From assembly GCF_937468385.1 (NCBI RefSeq), contig NZ_CALBWS010000022.1, positions 30,311-94,310 on the forward strand: a stretch of DNA of 64,000 nt, given 5' to 3'. Of this stretch, positions 43,100 through 52,995 are shown in pieces (position 1 is the stretch's first letter; each line of letters begins with the position of its first letter). A program made the translations under genes and the position numbers. The notes under the pieces were generated by a model, which was given only the letters and a program-made list of their open reading frames with translations, made no database searches and had not been told where the DNA came from. This stretch comes from Neobacillus rhizosphaerae. GTDB lineage: Bacteria > Bacillota > Bacilli > Bacillales > Cytobacillaceae.

Positions 43100-43597
43100 T
43101 CACAAATTCAAATGATAAATGAACAGCAGCCCCTTACTCCCCATCGCCCGCGCTCCTTTATCGATAAATCCGCCTTTTTTATATACATGCTGTGCCAATG
43201 TATTTTGTTGATTTACAGTTAATATTACTTCATTTATCTCTGGAAAATGTTTGTTTACAAAATCGGGCAGCAATTGTAATGACCTTTGCGCTATCCCTTT
43301 CCTTTGAAAGGATGAATTTACTGAATAGGCCCTAAGAAGAAGCGCCTTTTTATTATCTGTATACTCTTTAACACCTTCCCATCCATGCAGGACAAAAAAG
43401 CCCGCTGGTTTTTCATCATAAAGAATCATTACCGGGAAGCGGTCAGTATCATTTTCACATGCTACAATAGCATCCAAAGGGTGTGCAGTATATTGTAGTT
43501 GCTCGTCTGATAAAAAATAATGTTTTAATTGAGGACGAATCTCAGAATGATAAAATTCTAAACAGGTGATTTCGTTTGAAATAAAAGATCTATCCAT
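43100..43597 (-). CDS. GNAT-family N-acetyltransferase
   Basis: The 165 residues end in a GNAT fold: YSVNSSFQRKGIAQRSLQLL is the acetyl-CoA binding motif A (R/QxxGxG/A form) and NEVILTVNQQNTLAQHVYKK with GGFIDKGARAMGSKG forms motif B. AGGAGGAAATAA precedes the ATG. The substrate cannot be inferred. Head-to-tail with the next small gene upstream, 30 bases apart. Confidence 0.82.
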   Translation of the reverse strand: MDRSFISNEITCLEFYHSEIRPQLKHYFLSDEQLQYTAHPLDAIVACENDTDRFPVMILYDEKPAGFFVLHGWEGVKEYTDNKKALLLRAYSVNSSFQRKGIAQRSLQLLPDFVNKHFPEINEVILTVNQQNTLAQHVYKKGGFIDKGARAMGSKGLLFIYHLNL

Positions 43598-43626
43598 TTA
43601 TTTCCTCCTTGTTTTCCCTATCGATT

Positions 43627-43851
43627 TCAACTCTCTTTATGAGTATCCCACCAATCTCTTACTTCAAAAATACCGCTTACTTCCCTTTTTGCTTTTTCGA
43701 ATACCTCTACTGTTTCATCAGTCGAATAGGAAAGAATATAATGGGACGGTGTTTGACTAAGAATCCGAAAGGAACTGATTTCCCCATCCTGCATTTCAAC
43801 CATATATACCTTTCCACTCAAAACCTCATTAGTTAGACGCAAATTTTTCAT
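43627..43851 (-). CDS. small protein of unknown function
   Basis: About 74 residues: MKNLRLTNEVLSGKVYMVEM with beta-rich character, then FRILSQTPSHYILSYSTDET and EVRDWWDTHKES. No signal or membrane segment. AAGGGGATG precedes ATG 43851. Upstream of, and probably co-transcribed with, the GNAT gene. Not recognised. Confidence 0.6.
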   Translation of the reverse strand: MKNLRLTNEVLSGKVYMVEMQDGEISSFRILSQTPSHYILSYSTDETVEVFEKAKREVSGIFEVRDWWDTHKES

Positions 43852-44075
43852 AGACAATCATCCCCTTAAACTACTTTATTATCACATTAACAGATTTCAA
43901 CCTTCAGGACTGAAAAAAAATTGAGCGGATTTTGAAAATTAATAAATTTACAGGTTAAGCTAACGGGTATAACTCAACTTCCAAAAAAATCGATAAAAAT
44001 CACCTATTATTATCCTTCTTTCATCTTTATTTGAAAAGGACAACTTTCGATTTATTAAAAGAAAATATGAAGCAG

Positions 44076-44582
44076 TCATTTCGACTGCTTCCGTAGATTG
44101 GATTTCGCGGCTATTTGTTTCTTTAAGAGACCAAAGAAAAGTGCAAAGAATGCACTTAGTACCATCCCCATACAGAAAGTAATCCAATTAAAATAAATCG
44201 TATTCGTATACTGATTGTACCAGCCAAAACGATAAATTCTCGATTTAGGTTCCTCTGGTCCTCCACCCAACAGATGGACCAGATTGTTAATAAAGTCCAC
44301 TTCAACGAAGATTAAAATGATAAGGGCAATAACCAATAATATTATCAGATGAAGACGGTGCTTGAGTTTTATCTCACAAGCTGCCACGATAGACCATCGA
44401 AAAAGATTAAAGAGAAATAGGAGATAAAATAAAACAGTTGGCACCATGAACAGGATGGCAATATTTCCATTTCCCGAAATGTGAGGTGGTTCAATCGTAC
44501 TCAAGTCAATCAAAATAAATCCCATAATACTTAAAACCATTAACATAATACAAAAGACTAAATATACTGTGCTCTTCCTCAT
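44076..44582 (-). CDS. four-helix membrane protein of unknown function
   Basis: The 168 residues include four hydrophobic segments (YLVFCIMLMVLSIMGFILI, IAILFMVPTVLFYLLFLF, LIILLVIALIILIFVEV, FCMGMVLSAFFALFFGLL) and a basic C-terminus. ATG 44582 follows AAAGGGGGC; a longer frame to 44615 adds 11 residues without a site. Not recognised. Confidence 0.65.
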   Translation of the reverse strand: MRKSTVYLVFCIMLMVLSIMGFILIDLSTIEPPHISGNGNIAILFMVPTVLFYLLFLFNLFRWSIVAACEIKLKHRLHLIILLVIALIILIFVEVDFINNLVHLLGGGPEEPKSRIYRFGWYNQYTNTIYFNWITFCMGMVLSAFFALFFGLLKKQIAAKSNLRKQSK

Positions 44583-44776
44583 GTGATTAGCCCCCTTTCT
44601 ATCAACCTCACTCATATCCTTTCATATTGTTCATTTATGCATGAATTCTTTGATTAATAACAACTCCCGAAAAAATTTAAAAATAATCAAGGTAATTGGC
44701 ACCTTCATTAAACAGAAGTTCATTAATCAGCAAAATTTAGGAAATATAAGCATAATCGAAAATTTGGAAGGTAGGT

Positions 44777-44989
44777 ATGATTACTCGTGGGGATAAAGTT
44801 AAAAAATGGATCTATTACCTGATAAAACTTAGGGATAAAGTCTTTACTCCGTTTGCTATATTGTACATTTTAATGGCCGCGTTGGGTGTTTATTTAATAG
44901 AGCCAAAAACGTTTGAATCATATCTAACCTCTGTTTATTGGGTTTTGATAACACTTGCTACGGTTGGTTTCGATGACTACACTCCATAA
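44777..44989 (+). pseudogene. truncated potassium channel (YugO-like)
   Basis: The 70 codons cover one membrane helix, the pore helix (YWVLITLATVGFDDYTP) and stop at TAA directly after the selectivity filter. The filter reads TVGFDDYTP where TVGFGDYTP is normal, a Gly-to-Asp change that should block K+ selectivity. The second helix and RCK domain are missing. AGGTAGG precedes the ATG. A dead remnant is more likely than a functional short subunit. Confidence 0.7.
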
Positions 44990-45028
44990 AGAGACAATCA
45001 TCAATTAAACTCAAATTCTATCCAATAA

Positions 45029-45050
45029 TGGGATGCAGCGATGGCATCCC
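45029..45050 (+). terminator. hairpin after the truncated channel
   Basis: Stem GGGATGC / GCATCCC; T-rich flanks are weak, so it may be a relic of the original terminator or serve the converging acetyltransferase gene. Confidence 0.4.
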
Positions 45051-45059
45051 GCCATTTAT

Positions 45060-45497
45060 TCAAATGGAAAAATAATAAAAGGAATTGGAAACTTTTATGA
45101 ATCCCATTTTTTCATACAATCTTTGGGCGGTTATGTTATCGATGGCTGTTTCAAGCAAAATTCCTTTTGCGCCCGTTCCTTCTGCAAAGTGAATCGCGTT
45201 TTTTATTAATTTCTCTCCTAAGCCCTTTCCACGGACATGTTCCTTCACATATAAATCATTTAAGACCCAAGAACGCTTCATACTAACTGATGAAAACGAT
45301 GGATATAGCTGAACAAAACCAACCGGATTAACATCATCATAGGCAATGAATACTACCGATTCCTTGTTTGTGAACCTAGCTTTCAAAAACTCCTTTGCCC
45401 CCTCCATGTCAGACTTTTGTTCATAAAAGATTCTGTACAAATCAAATAGTTCCGTTAAAGAATCAAGGTCATTTACTGTTGCTTTATGTATAATCAT
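45060..45497 (-). CDS. GNAT-family N-acetyltransferase
   Basis: The 145 residues form a compact GNAT fold: FVQLYPSFSSVSMKRSWVLN then DLYVKEHVRGKGLGEKLIKN (motif A, RGKGLG) and GILLETAIDNITAQRLYEKM with GFIKVSNSFYYFSI. Such short members often acetylate small amines or diamines. GGGAGATTTTC precedes the ATG. Substrate unknown. Confidence 0.85.
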   Translation of the reverse strand: MIIHKATVNDLDSLTELFDLYRIFYEQKSDMEGAKEFLKARFTNKESVVFIAYDDVNPVGFVQLYPSFSSVSMKRSWVLNDLYVKEHVRGKGLGEKLIKNAIHFAEGTGAKGILLETAIDNITAQRLYEKMGFIKVSNSFYYFSI

Positions 45498-46016
45498 TTT
45501 GAAAATCTCCCTTTTTATTTGGCTTTTCCTATGAATTTATCCATTTAACCTATTTTTGGATGAAAATCATTTAAATAACATCACTACATATAATCGAGAT
45601 CAACATCCAAAATTCAGTATTCTACATTTTATATTCTTTATCTTTCATTAAATTCCTTCTTAAACCAAGTTTATTAGGAATAATTTCAATAACACCCTTT
45701 TTATAAATTAATAATTATTGATATTGTAAAAAATTACATAGCAAACTGTTCTGTACATTCAATATTCCTCTATTATTTTCAAAATATTGCCAGTGTCCAT
45801 TTTCTATAAGAACTTGATTCATGCTCATAACGAGACTATGCGATAAGTATTTTCCGTTTTGCTGAAAGAATTAGATACTTATATGTTATTAATGAGAAAA
45901 ACCTTGATTTTATTCAAGGTTTTTTTCATTACTGTTGAAATCATAAAAGAGGTCAGATTTACAAACTGTTTGATTTGAATACTATTTATTGTAACTGAGG
46001 ACACTTAAAGCTTCCA
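45498..46016. other. gene-free, AT-rich 520-base region
   Basis: Apart from the hairpin AAAAACCTTGA / TCAAGGTTTTTTT at about 45893-45928, a likely terminator of the Gly-rich gene, no coding, RNA or repeat signal was recognised. Confidence 0.5.
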
Positions 46017-46376
46017 TCAATACTGGCCTGGAAAACCGCCCATTCCTCCATGACCGTGATAACCGCCACAGCCTCCGTGGTGCCATCCTCCATGACCGTG
46101 ATAACCGCCCCATCCTCCGTGGTGCCATCCTCCGTGACCGTGATAACCGCCCCATCCTCCGTGGTGCAAGCCATGTCCCATGTATCCTCCCATGCCACCA
46201 TAGCCACCCATTCCTGGGTATCCTCCCATGCCACCATAGCCACCCATTCCTGGGTATCCTCCCATACCATCATAGCCACCCATTCCTGGGTATCCTCCCA
46301 TGCCTCCGTAGCCACCCATTCCTGGGTATCCTCCCATGCCTCCATAACCACCCATTAATTGTCTCATATCATTCAT
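46017..46376 (-). CDS. Gly/Tyr/Met/His-rich repetitive protein, coat-like
   Basis: The 119 residues consist of repeats: about seven copies of GGYPGMGGYGGM-type units, then about three copies of GGWGGYHGHGGWHH. This frame was chosen over an overlapping 121-codon frame because AAGGAGAG precedes its ATG and the composition is that of Gly/Tyr/His-rich spore coat or exosporium proteins. The high His content could bind metals. No signal peptide. Function inferred from composition only. Confidence 0.65.
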   Translation of the reverse strand: MNDMRQLMGGYGGMGGYPGMGGYGGMGGYPGMGGYDGMGGYPGMGGYGGMGGYPGMGGYGGMGGYMGHGLHHGGWGGYHGHGGWHHGGWGGYHGHGGWHHGGCGGYHGHGGMGGFPGQY

Positions 46377-46742
46377 TCGAGCATCTCTCCTTTATTTAGG
46401 TTACAGTCTAGACTATGTTGAAACTACGAAAAGGCATAGGCAGGTGTCCTGTTTTTACGAAACAAATTGGGTGACGTCAGGTAGAGAATTGAATGTTCAC
46501 ATTGTCCTACAACCTTATTGAGCAATCCGGTACCGACTTTATGTTTTTTTCTCGATTAATTGTTACAGTTCCTTAATCATTCATGAATCAATCTCGTCGC
46601 AAGTATTACTGCACAGAGGAGCAGATTATCTTGTTGAATATTGATGCATGGTTACTCAGAAAACATCAAAAAGGATAGATGGAAGCCGCAACTACAGCTT
46701 CCGTCTACCCTATATTTTTTCATATGGATTGATATTAAAGAA
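46377..46742. other. intergenic region before the SET-domain gene
   Basis: Nothing coding was recognised in the 366 bases apart from the terminator at 46672-46712. Confidence 0.4.
46672..46712 (-). terminator. terminator of the SET-domain gene
   Basis: Minus-strand stem TAGACGGAAGC / GCTTCCATCTA followed by TCCTTTTT. Confidence 0.8.
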
Positions 46743-47135
46743 TTATTCGTTCTCCATTTTATCTTTATTGAACCACAGTGGTTCTTCGTCATCGACTTCT
46801 CCATTATAGTTGATTAGAATCTCTTCCCCTGCTTTAATATCCTTATAAGCATAGAAGTCAAACGTGTGGTTCGGAAAGTTAATTTCATAAATAGCATTTG
46901 GCTGATAGGAATGATTGAACAACATTCCATAGCCTAAGAGGAAGGCTGTATGGTTTTGGCCATACTCAAAAGCATAATCAGCTAGTAATGTTTTCTCAAT
47001 ATGAACATGTTCCCGATTGGGATAAGGAATAACAGGAGCCTCATGAATTAGCTCACCTTTTGCAATATCACGAGTTGCAAATACCCCTCTATTTAACTCT
47101 CCATCACTCAATTTCGAAGTCTTTACCTCAATCAT
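46743..47135 (-). CDS. SET-domain protein (putative lysine methyltransferase)
   Basis: The 130 residues are essentially one SET domain: RGVFATRDIAKGELIHEAPV (SET-N), then LGYGMLFNHSYQPNAIYEIN with the NHxxxPN motif, and YKDIKAGEEILINYNGEV (GEE-Y motif). These residues bind S-adenosylmethionine and the target lysine. AGGTGAT precedes ATG 47135. Stand-alone bacterial SET proteins exist, but the substrate here is unknown. Confidence 0.85.
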   Translation of the reverse strand: MIEVKTSKLSDGELNRGVFATRDIAKGELIHEAPVIPYPNREHVHIEKTLLADYAFEYGQNHTAFLLGYGMLFNHSYQPNAIYEINFPNHTFDFYAYKDIKAGEEILINYNGEVDDEEPLWFNKDKMENE

Positions 47136-47228
47136 GTTAATCACCTATAAATTCTTTCATTAGAAGATTTTTTATCTTCTTAAGATTGCCAGTAAATAAG
47201 GAAGAAAGCAAATTTTTTTTCTAATCAT

Positions 47229-47241
47229 GGTGCCTGACACC
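47229..47241. repeat. GGTGCCTGACACC palindrome
   Basis: One of five intergenic copies of this 13-base near-palindrome (others at 26202, 27532, 50832 and 54326). Confidence 0.8.
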
Positions 47242-47384
47242 AATTTGTAAATTGTGGGAATTTATTGTTTTTCAAAATAAATACAAAAAAACAACCTATT
47301 ATTTCCATAACCCGGGATAAAAAGTGTACTATTTTCGATTAATCAACATAAAATGGAATATACGTTCGTAAGGAGGCGAGGATT

Positions 47385-47789
47385 TTGATAAAAAACAATG
47401 AGTCCTTCATTACAGGTGAAATGTTGGTCAAGTATTACGAACTGAATAAGAAGAAAAAGGAAATAGAAGTTGAGATGAATCAATTAAAGGATGTTTTTCA
47501 AACTTATTTTAATAACCTGGTTGGTTCTGAAAAGAAAGGGGAAATTACGATCAGCGGCTACAAGCTCCAAAGACAAATTCGAAAAACAGAAAAATATAAT
47601 GAAGACGAAACGATTAAAAGATTAGAAGAGCTACAGATGAATGACCTAATTCAAGTAGTTAAAAAGCCGGATGATGTAAAAATAAAATCAGCTCTTAATC
47701 TTGGATTATTAAATCCCAATCATCTAGAAGGTTGCATCATTACGACCTATTCACCAGCAATCTTGGTAAAACCGTTAACACCAAGATAA
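47385..47789 (+). CDS. small soluble coiled-coil protein of unknown function
   Basis: The 134 residues have an N-terminal coiled coil (KYYELNKKKKEIEVEMNQLK) followed by a compact domain (EITISGYKLQRQIRKTEKYN, EETIKRLEELQMNDLIQVVK-like) and a hydrophobic-beta end. The TTG start has AAGGAGG upstream. Similar short helical proteins occur near phage-like or DNA-repair genes, but no phage genes are present here. Not recognised. Confidence 0.65.
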   Translation: MIKNNESFITGEMLVKYYELNKKKKEIEVEMNQLKDVFQTYFNNLVGSEKKGEITISGYKLQRQIRKTEKYNEDETIKRLEELQMNDLIQVVKKPDDVKIKSALNLGLLNPNHLEGCIITTYSPAILVKPLTPR

Positions 47790-47826
47790 TGGTATTCAAT
47801 GTGACTGTAGCTGGTAAATCGCAAAT

Positions 47827-47862
47827 AAAACGCTTGGGATATTGACCCCAGGCGTTTTGCTT
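47827..47862 (+). terminator. terminator of the preceding small gene
   Basis: Stem AAAACGCTTGGG / CCCCAGGCGTTTT followed by GCTTTTTATTT. Confidence 0.8.
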
Positions 47863-47915
47863 TTTATTTAGAAACCTATTACATTTTAAAAAAATGATAA
47901 GGATATCGCTAGCTA

Positions 47916-48035
47916 TCATAAAGCTAGCAAAGTGATATATAAGTGATAACCACGAGCACCAATTAATCTAGCTCTTTCATATTGCTTATTAATATCCCCT
48001 AAACTATTGGACGCAGGTGCTAGACAAATTTCAAA
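47916..48035 (-). pseudogene. unassigned coding remnant
   Basis: A minus-strand frame reads NFEICLAPASNSLGDINKQY then ERARLIGARGYHLYITLLAL and a stop, protein-like but without start or recognised family. It may be the end of a lost gene. Confidence 0.3.
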
Positions 48036-48066
48036 GTTCAAATTTTTGTACAATCTTATTTTATAC

Positions 48067-48106
48067 AAAAAGCAGACCCTTTTTGATTAAACAAAGGTCT
48101 GCTTTC
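48067..48106 (-). terminator. terminator of the YebC-like gene
   Basis: Imperfect stem AAAAGCAGACC / GGTCTGCTTT in the minus-strand transcript with U-rich tail. Confidence 0.7.
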
Positions 48107-48114
48107 CAAGATAA

Positions 48115-48834
48115 TTATTCACCTAAATCGACATTGTGGTAAACTTGCTGCACGTCATCAAGATCTTCGATGACATCAATCATTTTTTCAAATTTTGCTA
48201 GTGCATCCTCTGGAAGTGTGATTTCATTTTGCGCAAGCATCGTTAATTCAGCAACGGTAAATTCAGTAACACCTGCATTCCTAAATGCTTCCTGCACGGC
48301 ATGGAACTGGTCAGGCTCGGCATAAACGATAACTGAATCTTCCTCCTCTAAAATGTCGCGTACGTCCACATCGGCTTCCATTAATAGTTCAAGCACCTCA
48401 TCGGCTGTTTTCCCTTCCACACCGATAACCGCCGTTGCATCAAACATATAAGCAACGGAACCACTCACACCCATGTTCCCGCCGTTTTTGCCAAAGGCAG
48501 CACGTACATCAGAGGCTGTACGATTCACGTTGTTCGTCAGTGCGTCAACGATAACCATGGATCCATTGGGACCGAAGCCTTCATAACGAAGTTCAGTATA
48601 GCTCTCTTCTGAACCACCCTTTGCTTTTTCAATCGCTCGGTCAATAATGTGTCTTGGTACATTGTACGTTTTTGCCCGCTCTAGAACGAATCTTAGAGCC
48701 TGATTTGATTCAGGATTTGGTTCACCCTGCTTAGCGGCTACAAAAATTTCAACACCAAATTTTGCATAGATACGACTTGTATTTGCATCCTTTGAAGCTT
48801 TCTTTTCCTTAATATTGTTCCATTTACGTCCCAT
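48115..48834 (-). CDS. YebC/PmpR-family protein (YeeI-like)
   Basis: The 239-residue product begins [20 protein letters not shown], which is the YebC variant found as YeeI in B. subtilis rather than the MAGHSKW form. The remaining domains ([48 protein letters not shown]) are complete. YebC-type proteins are now tied to relief of ribosome stalling at proline runs, as well as to regulation. Single gene with own terminator. Confidence 0.92.
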   Translation of the reverse strand: MGRKWNNIKEKKASKDANTSRIYAKFGVEIFVAAKQGEPNPESNQALRFVLERAKTYNVPRHIIDRAIEKAKGGSEESYTELRYEGFGPNGSMVIVDALTNNVNRTASDVRAAFGKNGGNMGVSGSVAYMFDATAVIGVEGKTADEVLELLMEADVDVRDILEEEDSVIVYAEPDQFHAVQEAFRNAGVTEFTVAELTMLAQNEITLPEDALAKFEKMIDVIEDLDDVQQVYHNVDLGE

Positions 48835-49122
48835 ATGAACACTCTCTTTCCGCTTTGAATCTACACAAAATAATTATAATGAAAAAAGCTTCCATTTCAA
48901 TACTTTTTCAAAATAACAATCAGGAGTTCGTTGCATAATTCTATTGTTGAAGACGTTGCAATCTTTCACAGATAATATTATACCTTAATTGCATCATTTG
49001 TTAAGTGTGTAATAATTCAAAAAGGACAAGAAATTCTAGAGTTAGAGACAAAAAGGATAAATCAACAAAGATAGGAGGACGAAATCTTATCATTTCGCCC
49101 GCTTCATTTAGACTTTATTTTA

Positions 49123-50388
49123 CTACACCAGCATCTGAAACAAGGTGCTATCCTTATTTACCTCCCGATATATGAAGCCTTTCGTCTTAATCCGATCAAT
49201 TAATGGAAAGTAGTCCTCTTTATCCTTCAGTTCGATACCAACTAATGCTGGTCCCGTTTCTCGATTATTTTTTTTCGTATATTCGAAATGGCTAATATCA
49301 TCATTTGGACCTAGGACGTCAAATAAAAATTCACGTAGGGCTCCAGGTCGCTGCGGGAATTGAACAATAAAATAATGCTGTAGTCCTTCATAAAGCTTGG
49401 AACGCTCTTTAATTTCCTGCATCCTGCCAATATCATTATTACCGCCGCTTACGATACAAACGATTGTTTTGCCTTTAATTTCATCTGCATATGTATCTAA
49501 AGCTGCAACGGAGAGGGCTCCCGTCGGCTCAACAACTATGGCATTTTCATTGTATAGCGATAAAAGCGTGGTACACACCTTCCCTTCTGGTATAACAATA
49601 ATATCGTCAACGATTTCCTTACAGATGCTAAAGGTCTTTGAGCCGACTGTTTTTACGGCGGCACCATCAACGAATGGATCAATTTTTTCAAGTGGACTTA
49701 CTTCCCCTTTTAAAATCGATTCCTTCATCCCTGCTGCCCCTTCAGGCTCGACACCAATTAATAGCGTTTGCGGAGAAAAGTGTCTTAAGTAGGTTCCGAC
49801 CCCAGCGAGGAGGCCGCCGCCGCCAATTGCCGCAAACAGATAATCAATTTTTTCAGGACAATCGGAGAGCAGCTCCACGGCTACCGTCCCTTGTCCGGCA
49901 ATCACTTCAAAATCATCAAAAGGATGAATAAATGCACGGTTTTCGGCCTGGCTACAAACCATTGCATTTTCATAGGCGTCGTCAAAGGTGTCACCTACTA
50001 AGACAATCTCAACACTGTCTTTACCCCAAAATTTGACCTGATTTACCTTTTGCTTTGGAGTGGTACTTGGCATGAAGATTTTTCCATTAATATTTAACAG
50101 CTGGCAAGAATAGGCTACCCCTTGGGCATGATTACCGGCACTTGCACAAATAATACCGTTTTCTATCTCTTCAGAGCTAAGTTTTTTGATTCGGTTGTAG
50201 GCCCCGCGGATTTTAAACGAGCGAACACTTTGCATATCCTCTCGCTTTAAATAGACATGGCAGCCATATCGTTCGGACAATAAATGATTATATTGCAGGG
50301 GAGTTGGCGAAATTACATCCTTAATCGTATGACTGGCAATGATAATATCCTCCACATTAAATGGTCTTTTTTCGACTTTTTGATTCAT
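49123..50388 (-). CDS. ilvA: threonine deaminase (biosynthetic)
   Basis: The 421 residues comprise a PLP-binding catalytic domain (SVRSFKIRGAYNRI with the PLP Lys, CASAGNHAQGVAYSC, and the glycine loop AAIGGGGLLAGVG) and a C-terminal ACT-like regulatory domain (HYFIVQFPQRPGALREFLFD). It converts threonine to 2-oxobutyrate, the first step to isoleucine. ATG 50388 fits the 422 residues of B. subtilis IlvA; the open frame extends upstream into the T-box leader. It is controlled by that leader and probably by isoleucine feedback. Confidence 0.95.
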   Translation of the reverse strand: MNQKVEKRPFNVEDIIIASHTIKDVISPTPLQYNHLLSERYGCHVYLKREDMQSVRSFKIRGAYNRIKKLSSEEIENGIICASAGNHAQGVAYSCQLLNINGKIFMPSTTPKQKVNQVKFWGKDSVEIVLVGDTFDDAYENAMVCSQAENRAFIHPFDDFEVIAGQGTVAVELLSDCPEKIDYLFAAIGGGGLLAGVGTYLRHFSPQTLLIGVEPEGAAGMKESILKGEVSPLEKIDPFVDGAAVKTVGSKTFSICKEIVDDIIVIPEGKVCTTLLSLYNENAIVVEPTGALSVAALDTYADEIKGKTIVCIVSGGNNDIGRMQEIKERSKLYEGLQHYFIVQFPQRPGALREFLFDVLGPNDDISHFEYTKKNNRETGPALVGIELKDKEDYFPLIDRIKTKGFIYREVNKDSTLFQMLV

Positions 50389-50467
50389 TTTCCTTTTACC
50401 CTCCCAGTTTTTGTAGTTCCAGTTGATTGAAAAAACGAATAAATTATAGCAATGTCCTTTTAAACGA

Positions 50468-50745
50468 CAAAAAACCCGCCCCAGTGTATAGGGACGAGTT
50501 AACTCGCGATACCACCCTACTTCCGCAACAAATAATTGGCTGCGGCTCTCGATCGACGCACAAATACATTGTACGCGTTCCATTTTAACGGCGGACTTTA
50601 CCGGCCTAGCTTACCTTTACTCTCGGCTAAGCATCTCGGAGCTGATCTTCAGATATTCCTGCCATCGACTCCCACCAACGTCGACTCTCTTTGGTACACG
50701 GACATACCCTACTCTTCTCGTCATCGATTCTTCTTAAATTATAAA
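50468..50745 (-). promoter_or_regulatory. T-box leader of ilvA, probably isoleucine-specific
   Basis: The conserved T-box bulge sequence AGGGTGGTATCGCG lies at 50505-50518 (minus). A terminator with a 10-bp GU-containing stem (AACTCGTCCC / GGGGCGGGTT) and TTTTTTG follows at 50472-50502. The stem I region has an AGTA segment near 50730 and GAATATC near 50657 on the other side, consistent with an AUC (Ile) specifier. Uncharged tRNA(Ile) would stabilise the antiterminator. The specifier is inferred by eye. Confidence 0.88.
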
Positions 50746-50827
50746 AATAAGGGTAACACGAGAAAAGAAAGTCGTCAATATTTTTTGATTATTTTAATTA
50801 TTTTGTAAATTATAAAGCGCTTTCATC

Positions 50828-50848
50828 AAATGGTGCCTGACACCATTT
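50828..50848. repeat. GGTGCCTGACACC palindrome with extended arms
   Basis: AAATGGTG...CACCATTT extends the palindromic core on both sides. It lies between the T-box region and the gamma-carbonic anhydrase gene. Confidence 0.75.
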
Positions 50849-50905
50849 GTGTTATAATCACTTTAAATAGAGTGATAATTCAGGAATTTAGAAGGAGTGA
50901 AAGAA

Positions 50906-51412
50906 ATGATTATTCCCTACAATGGCATTTCCCCCTCCATCCATGAATCTGTATTCGTGGCCCCTGGTGCTTATATCATTGGTGATGTTAAAATCGGGAA
51001 GGATTCTTCAGTCTGGTTTAATGCGGTTTTGCGGGCCGATGATGGACCAATTGTTATTGGGGAAAGATGCAGTATTCAGGATAATACCACGATACATATG
51101 TTTGAAGCATGCATCATAGAAGATGATGTGACAGTCGGTCATAATGTCATTTTGCATGGGTGTAAAATTGGCAGGAGTTCCATAATTGGTATGGGATCAA
51201 CACTTTTAGACAATGTAGAAGTTGGTATGGATTGTATCATTGGGGCAAATACTCTGCTTGCCGGAGGAATCAAAATCCCGCCCCGCTCTCTCGTTCTTGG
51301 CTCACCGGGGAAAGTCGTGCGGGAATTGACCGAAAAAGACTTACAAATGCTGCAAATGTCCAGTGACCACTATGTCCAAAAAGGACGAGAATTTAAGGAA
51401 TTGCTAAAATAA
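50906..51412 (+). CDS. gamma-carbonic anhydrase family protein (YtoA/YrdA-like)
   Basis: The 168 residues form a left-handed beta helix of hexapeptide repeats. Three His positions expected to bind zinc are present in DNTTIHMFE, DVTVGHNVILH (two). RADDGPIVIGERCSIQDN precedes them. ATG 50906 is set by GAAGGAG; an in-frame GTG at 50897 lies on the ribosome site. CO2 hydration is the family activity, but many YrdA proteins have unclear function. Confidence 0.88.
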   Translation: MIIPYNGISPSIHESVFVAPGAYIIGDVKIGKDSSVWFNAVLRADDGPIVIGERCSIQDNTTIHMFEACIIEDDVTVGHNVILHGCKIGRSSIIGMGSTLLDNVEVGMDCIIGANTLLAGGIKIPPRSLVLGSPGKVVRELTEKDLQMLQMSSDHYVQKGREFKELLK

Positions 51413-51445
51413 CTACACACCTAAAACCATCTATATAACTGGAAA

Positions 51446-51472
51446 AAGAGGTGCTGAATGAAGCACCTCTTC
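51446..51472 (+). terminator. terminator of the gamma-carbonic anhydrase gene
   Basis: Perfect stem AGAGGTGCT / AGCACCTCT followed by TCTTCC; also converging on map. Confidence 0.75.
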
Positions 51473-51494
51473 TTCCAAAGAATGAATCCAATAT

Positions 51495-52256
<762 letters not shown>

Positions 52257-52370
52257 TTATTTACATCCATTATTATATTGTACTTTTATTTTTAATAATA
52301 GCCAAAATTAAAGGAAGCCTACTCGCCTACTTCCCCCAAAAACGAAGTTCTAAATAAAAAGTTATTACTT

Positions 52371-52835
52371 TCAATATACCTTCTTTTCATATTCAATAAG
52401 AGTTAATCGATCATTAATGACATATTCCCTGGTTTTTTTATATCCAAATTTTTCATAAAAATGACAATTTCGAGCATTATCCTTTGGCGTGTCAAGACAC
52501 CATTTCTTTACTTGTGGAAATTTCTTTTCGATAGTTGAAACAATCGTGCTCCCTAAACCCCTATTTTGACAGCCTGGACTTAGAAAAATCCGAAACAATC
52601 GATAATGGGTATCCGATATTTTCACTATGCAGGCACCACCAGCTATTTTACCATCAACAAATATGGTGTAATGAAAGGAATGGTTGATTTTATACTTGAA
52701 AAAATCCAAGGATTCGGCAGCTGGGCTAGTATCATAATCTCGATACTTTTTCAAATCAGATTGAAAAGCTTCTTTTTGGATTTTTAACAACGCTTCTGCC
52801 TCTGCCATTTTTGTCTTTGAAAATTTAAAATCCAT
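52371..52835 (-). CDS. GNAT-family N-acetyltransferase
   Basis: The 154 residues show the GNAT fold with IFLSPGCQNRGLGSTIVSTI (acetyl-CoA motif QNRGLG), WCLDTPKDNARNCHFYEKFG and YKKTREYVINDRLTLIEYEK. GAGGTGAG precedes the ATG. Substrate unknown. Confidence 0.85.
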   Translation of the reverse strand: MDFKFSKTKMAEAEALLKIQKEAFQSDLKKYRDYDTSPAAESLDFFKYKINHSFHYTIFVDGKIAGGACIVKISDTHYRLFRIFLSPGCQNRGLGSTIVSTIEKKFPQVKKWCLDTPKDNARNCHFYEKFGYKKTREYVINDRLTLIEYEKKVY

Positions 52836-52995
52836 TTTCTCACCTCTGACTACATTTCAACCAGTATATGCAATTTCACAGTACTTGAAATGACAACTAA
52901 GTATTTCCGTTTAAAAGGGTGTGAAACATGCTGCAAGTATATCCAAAAGATAATAAAGGGAATAACCTAAAAAATAAATGGAACATTCATGGGGA

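Noticed and set aside
45986..46351. 121-codon frame overlapping the Gly-rich gene
   Set aside because: It is the shifted reading of the same DNA repeats (Trp/Glu/Asp-rich) and has no ribosome site.
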